Assembly: GCA_013696915.1 (NCBI GenBank)
Contig: JACCXR010000286.1
Span: 1 to 6,371 of the forward strand
From: Euzebyaceae bacterium
GTDB lineage: Bacteria > Actinomycetota > Nitriliruptoria > Euzebyales > Egibacteraceae
Reading direction: 5' to 3'
Length of the DNA: 6,371 nucleotides
The position numbers were made by a program, and so were the translations under genes. This document shows positions 1-5,856 of this stretch, one piece after another. The notes under the pieces were generated by a model. It was not told where the DNA came from. It saw nothing but the letters and a program-made list of their open reading frames with translations, and searched no databases. Each line of letters starts with the position of its first letter. The stretch's first letter is position 1.

Positions 1-264
1 GAGGTGTACTACGTCCTGCGACGCGATCAAGGCGCGGCGGAAGCCGAGACCACGCTCCGCGACCTGCGCCCACGGCTGTCACTCGACCTGCCATCCGAGG
101 AACGCGTGATCCAGGCTGCGCGGTTGAAGGCCGACCATCGGTTCGCCTATGCCGACGCCTTCGCAGCTGCCACCACGATGGCCCACGACGCTCTGCTCCT
201 GACCGGCGACCCGGAGCTGTCACAGCCCCGCGTGCCCTGGCGGGTCGAAGACCTCCGTGGCTGA
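1..264 (+). CDS. PIN-domain ribonuclease toxin, VapC-like (C-terminal part)
   Basis: The frame is open to the left edge, so the 5' end of the gene lies outside the window. The GTG at position 4 is probably an internal valine: the visible start reads E-V-Y-Y-V-L-R-R, which matches the interior of VapC-type PIN proteins. About 87 residues are visible. Counting from the valine at position 4, the C-terminal PIN signature appears as Y-A-D-A-F-A-A-A around residues 49-56 (acidic residue D51), followed by L-L-T-G-D-P-E-L around 65-72 (D69). These are the late metal-binding acidic positions of the fold; the first conserved Asp is off the window. Known family members are Mg-dependent endoribonucleases that act as toxins and are neutralised by an antitoxin, usually encoded just upstream. 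No antitoxin can be seen here. The assignment to PIN/VapC is fairly secure; toxin activity is inferred. Confidence 0.8.
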   Translation, partial: EVYYVLRRDQGAAEAETTLRDLRPRLSLDLPSEERVIQAARLKADHRFAYADAFAAATTMAHDALLLTGDPELSQPRVPWRVEDLRG

Positions 265-317
265 ACCCGGCGGGGTCAGACGAAGCGGGGCGCACGATTT
301 CACGGATCGGGTATGGC

Positions 318-347
318 CCCGGCTACCCGGCCGTCCGTGGAGCCGGG
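318..347. terminator. Candidate hairpin between convergent genes
   Basis: A perfect 7-base inverted repeat, CCCGGCT (318-324) and AGCCGGG (341-347), encloses a 16-base loop. It lies in the 182-base gap (265-446) between the end of the PIN gene and the end of the O-methyltransferase gene, where transcripts from both sides converge. There is no T-tract, so a classical intrinsic terminator is not shown. A second, smaller imperfect hairpin overlaps the PIN stop codon (262-278, CCC/GGG core). I see nothing else in this gap. Confidence 0.3.
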
Positions 348-428
348 TGGAGCGGCCCGTCGAGCGGTGATGCGGGTGCGCGGTATGGCGCCGTCGTCCC
401 GTAGGCCGCGTTGCCCGGGCTCCTTGTA

Positions 429-444
429 GCCGCGTGGACGCGGC
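429..444 (-). terminator. Tight GC hairpin just after the methyltransferase stop
   Basis: GCCGCG (429-434) and CGCGGC (439-444) form a perfect 6-base stem with a 4-base loop. It begins 3 bases downstream of the O-methyltransferase stop codon (447-449). Its position at the end of a four-gene operon suits a transcription terminator or 3'-end stabiliser. No run of T follows it on the minus strand, so the call rests on stem and position only. Confidence 0.35.
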
Positions 445-446
445 GG

Positions 447-1139
447 TCAGCTGCCGCCATTGGCCCCAGCGGCGGCGCGCACGACGGCGAAGGCCATGCC
501 GTCGTGCCCCTTGGCGCCGACCTGCTGGACGATGGCCGCGGCAACGCGCTCGTCGGCGGCCAGGGCCGCGTTGAAGCGCTGGACGCCGGTCACGGCCTCG
601 TCGTCGCCGGGTCCGAGTGCCACCCTCCCCTCCCGCACGACGTTGTCGGCCACGATGAGCGTGCCGGGCCGCGCCAGGCGTAGTGCGCTGTGGAAGTACT
701 CCGTGTAGGGGGCCTTGTCGGCGTCGATGAAGACCATGTCGAACGGCCCCGCGCCTTCGTCGCGGAGTTCATCGAGCAGTTCCAGCCCGCGACCGACGCG
801 CACCTCGACGCGATCGCTGAGACCGGCTTCGGCGATGTTCTGCCGGGCCACCTCGGCGTGCTTCGGGTCCCTCTCCAGCGAGATCAGCCTGCCGTCGGCT
901 GGAAGGGCGCGCGCCAACCAGATCGCGCTGTAGCCGGCGAGGGTTCCGATCTCCAGGATCGACCGGGCCCCGCGGGCCAGTGCGAGCACGTGGAGGAAAC
1001 GGCCGAGGTTCGGCGACACCGCGATCTGGGGCATTCCCGCTGCCGCGGAGCGTTCCAGCGTCGCGGCGAGAACCCGGTCGGGTCCACCGAACAGCTCGTC
1101 GAGGTAGCTGTCGACAGCGGTGTACAGCTCGTCGCTCAC
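447..1139 (-). CDS. Class I SAM-dependent O-methyltransferase (caffeoyl-CoA/catechol OMT-like family)
   Basis: This 230-residue protein has the usual length of the bacterial cation-dependent O-methyltransferase family (Methyltransf_3). The SAM-binding glycine loop L-E-I-G-T-L-A-G-Y-S is at residues 62-71, and an acidic residue (E89, in S-L-E-R-D) ends the second strand. F-I-D-A-D-K (137-142) and A-D-N-V-V (164-168) carry the expected metal-binding residues D139, D165 and N166. The family methylates vicinal hydroxyls, typically of catechols or related phenolics, using Mg2+ and SAM; the true substrate here is unknown. The start is GTG at 1139 with AGGAG seven bases upstream. It is the last gene of the minus-strand operon, 16 bases after the SDR gene. 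Its presence beside sugar-acid genes is unexpected, since no step of those pathways needs methylation. Family assignment is strong; substrate is not assignable. Confidence 0.92.
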   Translation of the reverse strand: MSDELYTAVDSYLDELFGGPDRVLAATLERSAAAGMPQIAVSPNLGRFLHVLALARGARSILEIGTLAGYSAIWLARALPADGRLISLERDPKHAEVARQNIAEAGLSDRVEVRVGRGLELLDELRDEGAGPFDMVFIDADKAPYTEYFHSALRLARPGTLIVADNVVREGRVALGPGDDEAVTGVQRFNAALAADERVAAAIVQQVGAKGHDGMAFAVVRAAAGANGGS

Positions 1140-1155
1140 GATCGTCTCCTGTGCA

Positions 1156-1890
1156 CTAGACCCCGGCGGTGAGGCCCCCGTCGAGCACGAGCGCCGTCCC
1201 GGTCATGAACGCCGCGTCGTCGGATGCGACGTACAGCGCCGCCTTCGCGACCTCCTCGGGCGAACCGAGGCGCCCGATCGGCTGGCGGGCCACGAGCTCC
1301 CGCCGGCGTTGCTCGGGGTCGTCCGCTTCCGCCAGGAGCCGCCCGACCCACGGGGAGTCGACGGTCCCCGGGCAGATGCAGCAGCAGCGCACGCCGGTGC
1401 CGGCGTACTGGACGGCGACCTGCCTGGTGAACGCGATCACCGCACCCTTGCTCGCGCAGTACGCCGCCCGGTCGCGCAGCCCCACCAGCCCCGCCACCGA
1501 CGCGGTGTTGACGATCACGCCCGAGCCCTGCTCGAGCATGGACGGCAGCGCGGCCCTCGTCCCCAGGAACACCCCCCGCGCGTTCACGGCGAAGACCCGG
1601 TCCCATTCCTCGACCGTGCACGCCACCGCATCCGTGGTCGAGCCGATGCCGGCGTTGTTGCACAGCACGTCCAGGCGACCGGTGCGCCGCCTGGCGACGT
1701 CGACGAAGCGCGCGACGTCGTCCGCGTCGGCGACGTCCATCGCGACGGCTTCGCAGTCCTCGGGCACGCCGTCGCGGCGCACGTCGCCGCCGGTGACGAT
1801 CGCACCCTCGGCGAGGAACTGCAGCGCCATCGCCCGTCCGATGCCCGACGCCGCGCCCGTGACGGCCACGGACCTGCCGTCGAAGCGCAC
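1156..1890 (-). CDS. SDR-family NAD-dependent dehydrogenase, probable 2-keto-3-deoxy-sugar-acid dehydrogenase
   Basis: This is a 244-residue classical short-chain dehydrogenase. The Rossmann motif T-G-A-A-S-G-I-G is at 11-18, D36 after the second strand indicates NAD preference, and N-N-A-G is at 78-81. The catalytic set is N103, S131, Y144 and K148 (Y-C-A-S-K), with P-G at 174-175 and a C-terminal L-D-G-G. The stretch C-P-G-T-V-D-S-P-W-V-G-R-L-L (173-186) resembles SDRs I associate with oxidation of 2-keto-3-deoxy-L-fuconate-type acids. With a dehydratase and an FAH hydrolase in the same operon, the likely job is oxidising C4 of a 2-keto-3-deoxy acid to a 2,4-diketo acid. A first-step sugar dehydrogenase is the alternative. 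The start is GTG at 1890, only 4 bases after the FAH stop, with a weak AGGGCGG upstream, so translational coupling is likely. An odd C-C-C-I-C cluster (169-173) precedes the P-G motif. Confidence 0.9.
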   Translation of the reverse strand: MRFDGRSVAVTGAASGIGRAMALQFLAEGAIVTGGDVRRDGVPEDCEAVAMDVADADDVARFVDVARRRTGRLDVLCNNAGIGSTTDAVACTVEEWDRVFAVNARGVFLGTRAALPSMLEQGSGVIVNTASVAGLVGLRDRAAYCASKGAVIAFTRQVAVQYAGTGVRCCCICPGTVDSPWVGRLLAEADDPEQRRRELVARQPIGRLGSPEEVAKAALYVASDDAAFMTGTALVLDGGLTAGV

Positions 1891-1894
1891 GGGG

Positions 1895-2728
1895 TCAGCC
1901 GCCCTTCACGGGGTTGGTCAGCTCGCCGACACCCTCGATCCGCACGGTGACCTCGTCGCCGGGGGCCAGGAAGCGCGGAGGGGTGCGGGCGAACCCGACC
2001 CCGGACGGGGTCCCCGTCGCGATGACGTCGCCGGGCTCCAGGGTGAGGAACCGGGACAGGTAGGTCACGAGCTCACCGACCCCGAAGATCATCTCCGCCG
2101 TCGTGCTGTCCTGGAGCCGCTCACCCGACACGTCGCAGCCGATGCCCAGGGACTGGGGATCGGCGATCTCGTCACGGGTGACGACCCACGGGCCCAGCGG
2201 GCAGAACGTGTCGTAGGACTTCCCCCGGAGCCACTGCCCGTCGGCGAACTGCGCGTCGCGCGCGGAGACGTCGTTGCACGCCGTGTAGCCGAGGACGACG
2301 TCGAACGGGTCGCCCGTGATCCGTGCGGCCCTCCGGCCGATGACGACCGCGAGCTCGGCCTCGTAGTCCGCCTGCGCCGTGTCGCCGGGGCGGACGACGA
2401 TCGGGTCGCCGGGACCGACGATGGTGTTCGGCGTCTTGCCGAACACCACCGGAGCGGAGGGCGGCTCCGCCCCCGACTCGCGCGCGTGGTCGGCGTAGTT
2501 CAAGCCGATGCAGAGGATCTTCGACGGGTTGACGACCGGCGCGAGCAGGCGCACCGCTGCCGCGTCCACCGTCGGGCCGCCGCCGTGCAGGTCGACCCCT
2601 GCCGAGAGCGCCTCGCGCAGCACGTCGCGTGCCGGATGGCCGCTCTCCCGCGCGAGGAGCACGGCGGCGTCGCCGTCGATCCTCGCGAGGTGGACGCCGT
2701 CCGCGTGCGCGACCCGGGCGAGCTTCAT
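1895..2728 (-). CDS. Fumarylacetoacetate hydrolase (FAH) family protein, probable 2,4-diketo-3-deoxy-acid hydrolase
   Basis: This 277-residue protein has a short variable N-terminal domain followed by the FAH core. K-I-L-C-I-G-L-N-Y-A-D-H-A-R-E starts at residue 70. D-Y-E-A-E-L (121-126) supplies metal ligands E123 and E125, and N-D-V-S-A-R-D (152-158) supplies D153. K170 follows in R-G-K-S, and G-T-P-S-G-V-G is at 239-245. These are the Mg/Mn-binding and substrate-binding signatures of the family, whose members cleave C-C bonds of diketo acids or act as hydratases or decarboxylases on 2-keto acids. Placed between an IlvD/Edd dehydratase and an SDR, the best guess is hydrolysis of a 2,4-diketo-3-deoxy sugar acid to pyruvate plus lactate or glycolate, as in L-fucose/L-rhamnose-type routes. 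An aromatic-catabolic role is possible. The start is ATG at 2728 with AAGGA about 7 bases upstream; the gene follows the dehydratase after 30 bases. Confidence 0.92.
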   Translation of the reverse strand: MKLARVAHADGVHLARIDGDAAVLLARESGHPARDVLREALSAGVDLHGGGPTVDAAAVRLLAPVVNPSKILCIGLNYADHARESGAEPPSAPVVFGKTPNTIVGPGDPIVVRPGDTAQADYEAELAVVIGRRAARITGDPFDVVLGYTACNDVSARDAQFADGQWLRGKSYDTFCPLGPWVVTRDEIADPQSLGIGCDVSGERLQDSTTAEMIFGVGELVTYLSRFLTLEPGDVIATGTPSGVGFARTPPRFLAPGDEVTVRIEGVGELTNPVKGG

Positions 2729-2758
2729 CCACGGTCCTTTCCGATGGCGGGTGGACGT

Positions 2759-4483
2759 TCAGTGTGATCCGCGGGCAACGTCGTGGCCGCTGGCGCCGCG
2801 CAGGAACTCCAGGTCCGCGCCCAGGTTCGCCTGGTTGACGGTGTCGACGTAGAGGCGGTAGTAGCCGCGGTCGTACGCGGGCTCGGGCGGGCGCCAGCCG
2901 AGCGACCGGCGCCGGAGCTCGCCGTCGTCCAGGTGGACGGTCAGAGAGCCGTTCGGCACGTCGAGGGAGATCGTGTCGCCGTCGCAGACGAAGGCCAGCG
3001 GGCCGCCGGCATGGGACTCCGGCGCGACGTGGAGCACGACGGTGCCGTACGCGGTGCCGCTCATCCGGGCGTCGGAGACGCGGACGACATCGGTCACGCC
3101 GCGGGCGAGCAGCTTCGCGGGCAGCGGCATGTTCCCCACCTCGGGCATGCCGGGGTACCCGCGCGGCCCGCAGCCCTGGAGGACCATGACCGAGTCGGCG
3201 TCGATGTCGATGTCGGGGTCGTCGATCCGGGCCTTGAAGTCCTCGATCGACGAGAACACGACCGCCCGGCCGGTGTGGTGCAGCAGGTGCGGGCTGGCCG
3301 CCGACGGCTTGATGACGGCACCGTCAGGGGCGAGGTTGCCGCGCAGGACGGCGATGCCGGCGTCGGCGACCAGCGGCTGGTCGAACGTGGCGATGACCCG
3401 GCGGTCGTGGCACTGGGCGTCGGTGCACGTGTCGACCAGGGGGATGCCGCCCACAGTCGTGGCGTCCGCAGCCAGCAGGTGGCGGATCTCGCGCAGCACG
3501 ACAGGGAGCCCGCCTGCGTAGTAGAAGTCCTCCATCAGGTGCTCGCCGGAGGGCATGAGGTTCACGAGCAGCGGCACCCCGCGGCCGTGCACGTCGAAGT
3601 CGTCGAGGGTGACGTCGAGGCCCAGCCGGCCCGCGAGCGCGAGCAGGTGCACCACGGCGTTCGTGGACCCGCCGATGGCGGCGTTCGTCACGATCGCGTT
3701 CGTCATCGACGCCCTGGTCACCACGCGCGAGAAGCGCAGGTCCTCGGCGACCATCGGCACGATGCGTCGGCCCGAGAGGTGCGCCAGGCGGTTGCGGCGC
3801 GTGTCCGCGGCGGGGATCGCACCGCCCTCCGGCAGCGACAGCCCGAGCGCCTCGACGATGCACGCGAGCGTCGAGGCCGTCCCCATGGTGTTGCAGTGGC
3901 CGTTGCTGCGGGTCATGCAGCTCTCGGCGGAGAGGAAGTCGGTGAGCGACATCCGCCCGCCACGGACCTCCTCGCTGTACCGCCACACGTCGGTGCCGGA
4001 CCCGACCGGCCGTCCGCGGTAGCGTCCGCTGAGCATCGGCCCGCCCGTGACGACGATCGTCGGGAGGTCCACGCTCGCGGCACCGAGCAGCATCGCCGCG
4101 GTGGTCTTGTCGCAGCCGGACAGCAGGACGACGCCGTCGAGCGGGTTGCCCCGGATGGACTCCTCCACCGACATGGCCATGAGGTTGCGCAGCAGCATGG
4201 CCGTCGGCCGGATCAGCGTCTCCCCGAGCGACATGACCGGGAACTCGAGCGGGACCCCGCCGGCCTCCCACACCCCCCGCTTGACGTGCTCGGCGAGCTG
4301 GCCGAGGTGGGCATTGCACGGCGTCAGCTCCGAGGCGCTGTTGCAGATGCCGATGACGGGTTTGGCGCCGTCGAAGACGTCGTCGGGCAAGCCTCGCTTC
4401 ATCCAGCTGCGATGGATGAACGCGTCACGGCCGGTCCCACCGAACCAGTCCTGTGACCGCAACGCTGACCCCGGCGTACCCAC
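2759..4483 (-). CDS. IlvD/Edd-family sugar-acid dehydratase (L-arabinonate dehydratase-like)
   Basis: This 574-residue protein is close in length and sequence pattern to bacterial sugar-acid dehydratases of the IlvD/Edd family, such as L-arabinonate dehydratase. It removes water from an aldonic acid to give a 2-keto-3-deoxy acid using a [2Fe-2S] cluster and Mg2+. All three expected cluster cysteines are visible: C56 (in T-P-C-N-A-H), C124 (G-C-D-K-T) and C197 (G-H-C-N-T-M-G-T-A-S-T). Mg-site residues are E88 (S-L-G-E-T), D125, the lysine K126 that is carbamylated in relatives, and E448 (G-M-P-E). The catalytic serine is probably S475 in S-D-A-R-M-S-G-T-A-Y-G. Sugar acid rather than branched-chain substrate is favoured by the L-R-S-Q-D-W-F-G-G start, by S-G-R-Y-R-G-R (152-158) and by the context. 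The GTG at 4483 is the most upstream start, because a stop lies in frame at 4511-4513. GGAGGG abuts it almost directly, which is too close, so the TTG at 4462 remains possible. It is the first gene of the operon. Confidence 0.93.
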   Translation of the reverse strand: MGTPGSALRSQDWFGGTGRDAFIHRSWMKRGLPDDVFDGAKPVIGICNSASELTPCNAHLGQLAEHVKRGVWEAGGVPLEFPVMSLGETLIRPTAMLLRNLMAMSVEESIRGNPLDGVVLLSGCDKTTAAMLLGAASVDLPTIVVTGGPMLSGRYRGRPVGSGTDVWRYSEEVRGGRMSLTDFLSAESCMTRSNGHCNTMGTASTLACIVEALGLSLPEGGAIPAADTRRNRLAHLSGRRIVPMVAEDLRFSRVVTRASMTNAIVTNAAIGGSTNAVVHLLALAGRLGLDVTLDDFDVHGRGVPLLVNLMPSGEHLMEDFYYAGGLPVVLREIRHLLAADATTVGGIPLVDTCTDAQCHDRRVIATFDQPLVADAGIAVLRGNLAPDGAVIKPSAASPHLLHHTGRAVVFSSIEDFKARIDDPDIDIDADSVMVLQGCGPRGYPGMPEVGNMPLPAKLLARGVTDVVRVSDARMSGTAYGTVVLHVAPESHAGGPLAFVCDGDTISLDVPNGSLTVHLDDGELRRRSLGWRPPEPAYDRGYYRLYVDTVNQANLGADLEFLRGASGHDVARGSH

Positions 4484-4525
4484 CCCTCCGCTCGCGCTCC
4501 GCGTTCGTTCTCAGCAATCCCATGA

Positions 4526-4542
4526 CGGTCGCTGCGCGACCG
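4526..4542. promoter_or_regulatory. 7-base inverted repeat upstream of the dehydratase operon
   Basis: CGGTCGC (4526-4532) and GCGACCG (4536-4542) form a perfect inverted repeat around a 3-base centre. It lies 43 bases before the dehydratase start, inside the divergent intergenic region. It could be a regulator binding site or a hairpin in the 5' leader of the minus-strand operon. No regulator gene is visible in the window to link it to. Confidence 0.35.
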
Positions 4543-4560
4543 CCACCACCGAGGTCATGA

Positions 4561-4589
4561 GAATCGCCTCGGACGAGCCTCGGCGATTC
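4561..4589. promoter_or_regulatory. 8-base inverted repeat in the divergent control region
   Basis: GAATCGCC (4561-4568) and GGCGATTC (4582-4589) form a perfect inverted repeat separated by 13 bases. The unit GCCTCGG occurs twice inside it (4566-4572 and 4577-4583), 11 bases apart, about one helical turn. The right arm ends where a -35 element would fall for the -10 candidate at 4608. Its location between divergent catabolic genes is typical of an operator for a local repressor or activator. The regulator family cannot be named from this sequence. Confidence 0.4.
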
Positions 4590-4591
4590 AC

Positions 4592-4603
4592 GGTCAGGTG
4601 ACC
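4592..4603. promoter_or_regulatory. GGTCA-TGACC palindrome between -35 and -10 positions
   Basis: GGTCA (4592-4596) and TGACC (4599-4603) form a palindrome with a 2-base centre, just upstream of the candidate -10 element at 4608-4613. A factor bound here would block the plus-strand promoter. Related GGTCA/TGACC units recur nearby (4554-4557 partial, 4454-4458 and 4466-4470 inside the dehydratase start), which may be chance in GC-rich DNA. Confidence 0.35.
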
Positions 4604-4607
4604 CGGC

Positions 4608-4613
4608 TAGTAT
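4608..4613 (+). promoter_or_regulatory. Candidate -10 element (TAGTAT) for the plus-strand unit
   Basis: TAGTAT is one of the few A/T-rich hexamers in the intergenic region and fits the TANNNT -10 pattern of high-GC bacteria. It sits 39 bases upstream of the 4652 start codon. A weak -35-like TTCACG lies at 4587-4592 with a 15-base spacer, shorter than ideal. It would drive the lactonase remnant and the zinc dehydrogenase. Confidence 0.35.
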
Positions 4614-4651
4614 GCGCGACATCGCGGCCCAGCGCCCGGGAGGGCCAGCAG

Positions 4652-4756
4652 ATGGCGGTCGGCATCGACGTGGGGCTCCGGGCGCGCGTCCGGCTCGGAG
4701 AGGGACCGTGCTGGTGGGCGTCCGCCGGGCTGCCGGCCAACGCCTTCGCCGGCTGA
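4652..4756 (+). pseudogene. Collapsed SMP-30/gluconolactonase gene: N-terminus joined to C-terminus
   Basis: This 34-codon frame starts with ATG behind a strong GGGAGGG (4638-4644) at 7-base spacing and ends with TGA. Residues 11-19 read A-R-V-R-L-G-E-G-P, then C-W-W. This is the N-terminal signature of SMP-30/gluconolactonase/LRE proteins, whose Glu in the G-E-x-P motif is a metal ligand (here E17). The last residues, G-L-P-A-N-A-F-A-G, resemble the typical C-terminal end of bacterial members (G-L-P-x-x-x-F-A-G). Normal family proteins are close to 300 residues, so the whole beta-propeller core appears to be missing, with the frame kept. Its stop lies 10 bases before the dehydrogenase start and its TGA overlaps that gene's AGGGGG. 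A lactonase is the enzyme expected here between sugar dehydrogenase and acid dehydratase. Alternatives are an assembly collapse, a chance match, or a translated leader peptide. The match was made by eye, without alignment. Confidence 0.55.
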
Positions 4757-4766
4757 GGGGGCCGGC

Positions 4767-5816
4767 GTGCGGGCACTGCGATGGCACGGGCGGCGAGACC
4801 TGCGCCTGGAGGACGTGCCGGACCCGGGCCCGCCCGGTCCGGGCGAGGTGACCGTCGCCGTCGAGTGGTGCGGGATCTGCGGCACCGACGTCGAGGAGTA
4901 CACCGACGGGCCGCTGGTGATCCCGTCCACCCCCCACCCGCTGACGGGGCTGACCTCGCCGATGATCGTCGGCCACGAGGTCGCGGGGCGCGTGGCGGCG
5001 GCGGGACCGGGGGCGGGACTGGCACCCGGGACGCTCGTCGCGCTCGACGGGTACCTCTATTGCGGACGCTGCCGGGCGTGCGAGCGTCACCAGGTGAACC
5101 TCTGCGAGCGGTGGGCCCACATCGGCATGTCGTATCCGGGCGGGCTCGCGGAGCGGATGGTCGTGCCGGCCTCCATGGCGGTCCCCGCGACGTCCGACCT
5201 TCCGGGCGACGAGCTGGCGCTCGCCGAACCCTGCTCGGTCGCGGTCCGTTCCCTGCGTCGCGCTCGGCTGCAGCTCGGCGAGCGGCTCGTGGTGATCGGA
5301 GCCGGCACCATCGGCCTGGCGGTGCTGCAGGTCGCCCGGACGGCCGGTGCCGGGGAGACGGTCGCGGTCGACCCGATCCCGGCGCGCCGCGAGCTCGCCG
5401 GCCGCCTCGGCGCCGACGACGCGGCCCCCGGCGTCGAGGCCCTGGCCGGGGCGGGCATGGCCGGGGCGTTCGACCTCGTCGTGGACTGCAGTGGATCCAG
5501 CGAGGTGCCCAACGCCGCCATGGCCCTGACCCGACCCGGTGGCAGGATCGTGCTGGTCGGCTTCCCTCCCCGTCCCGGCACGCTCGACTACAAGACGCTG
5601 CTCTTGCGGGAGCTGACCCTCGTCGCCAGCGTCGGGCACGTCTACGACGAGGACTTCGCCACGGCCGTCGGGCTGCTGTGCTCCAACCGCGTCGATGCCG
5701 CCGCGCTCATCTCCCACCGCATCCCGCTGGAGCGGGCGGTGCCCGACGGCATCGAGCTGCTGGCCGGGGAGGGACGCAAGGACGCCCTGAAGATCCTCGT
5801 GAGCCCGACGATCTGA
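4767..5816 (+). CDS. Zinc-dependent medium-chain alcohol/sugar dehydrogenase
   Basis: This complete 349-residue MDR-superfamily enzyme resembles (R,R)-butanediol and sorbitol/threonine dehydrogenases. Catalytic zinc residues are C38 (in W-C-G-I-C-G-T-D), H70-E71 (V-G-H-E) and probably E154 (L-A-E-P-C-S). The structural-zinc lobe has C99, C102, C105 and C113. The stretch I-P-S-T-P-H-P-L-T-G (52-61) is like butanediol dehydrogenases. The Rossmann motif G-A-G-T-I-G is at 178-183, and D202 after the second strand predicts NAD+. The context suggests oxidation of a sugar, or another polyol, to a lactone or ketone as the first step of the pathway served by the divergent operon; the substrate is unproven. 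The start is GTG at 4767 with AGGGGG (4756-4761) five bases upstream. This Shine-Dalgarno overlaps the stop of the preceding remnant frame, so the two may be translationally coupled. Confidence 0.92.
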   Translation: MRALRWHGRRDLRLEDVPDPGPPGPGEVTVAVEWCGICGTDVEEYTDGPLVIPSTPHPLTGLTSPMIVGHEVAGRVAAAGPGAGLAPGTLVALDGYLYCGRCRACERHQVNLCERWAHIGMSYPGGLAERMVVPASMAVPATSDLPGDELALAEPCSVAVRSLRRARLQLGERLVVIGAGTIGLAVLQVARTAGAGETVAVDPIPARRELAGRLGADDAAPGVEALAGAGMAGAFDLVVDCSGSSEVPNAAMALTRPGGRIVLVGFPPRPGTLDYKTLLLRELTLVASVGHVYDEDFATAVGLLCSNRVDAAALISHRIPLERAVPDGIELLAGEGRKDALKILVSPTI

Positions 5817-5856
5817 CGGCTGCGGGGGATTGCGGCTCGCCCCGTTGCTAGCCGTC
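5815..5856. terminator. Hairpin spanning both convergent stop codons
   Basis: An outer 7-base stem, GACGGCT (5815-5821) with AGCCGTC (5850-5856), continues into an inner stem, GCGGGG (5822-5827) with CCCCGT (5840-5845, one G-T pair). There is a 4-base bulge (5846-5849) and a 12-base loop. The structure covers the TGA of the dehydrogenase (5814-5816) and the TAG of the HIT gene (5848-5850), so it fits a shared bidirectional terminator. No T-tract is present on either side. Confidence 0.5.

Noticed and set aside
4..264. GTG at position 4 as the true start of the PIN gene
   Set aside because: The frame is open upstream to the window edge and the preceding Glu codon fits the family's E-V-Y-Y pattern, so this GTG is most likely an internal valine. 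The first conserved Asp of the PIN fold would otherwise be missing.
1169..2767. A 532-codon plus-strand open frame opposite the SDR and FAH genes
   Set aside because: It spans two complete enzymes on the other strand and shows no family motif; compositionally it is a GC-rich shadow.
2783..4456. A 557-codon plus-strand open frame opposite the dehydratase
   Set aside because: It is antisense to a gene with every catalytic motif of its family. The translation is rich in Arg, Ala, Val and His with no recognisable motif, as expected for the reverse frame of GC-rich coding DNA.
4454..4470. Direct repeat TGACC-N7-TGACC near the start of the dehydratase as an operator
   Set aside because: It lies inside the coding sequence, is only five bases long per unit, and such units are expected by chance in this base composition.
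4612..4851. A 79-codon plus-strand frame covering the control region and the start of the dehydrogenase
   Set aside because: The ATG has no convincing Shine-Dalgarno sequence, the product is Arg/Gly-rich, and it overlaps the well-supported dehydrogenase start in another frame.
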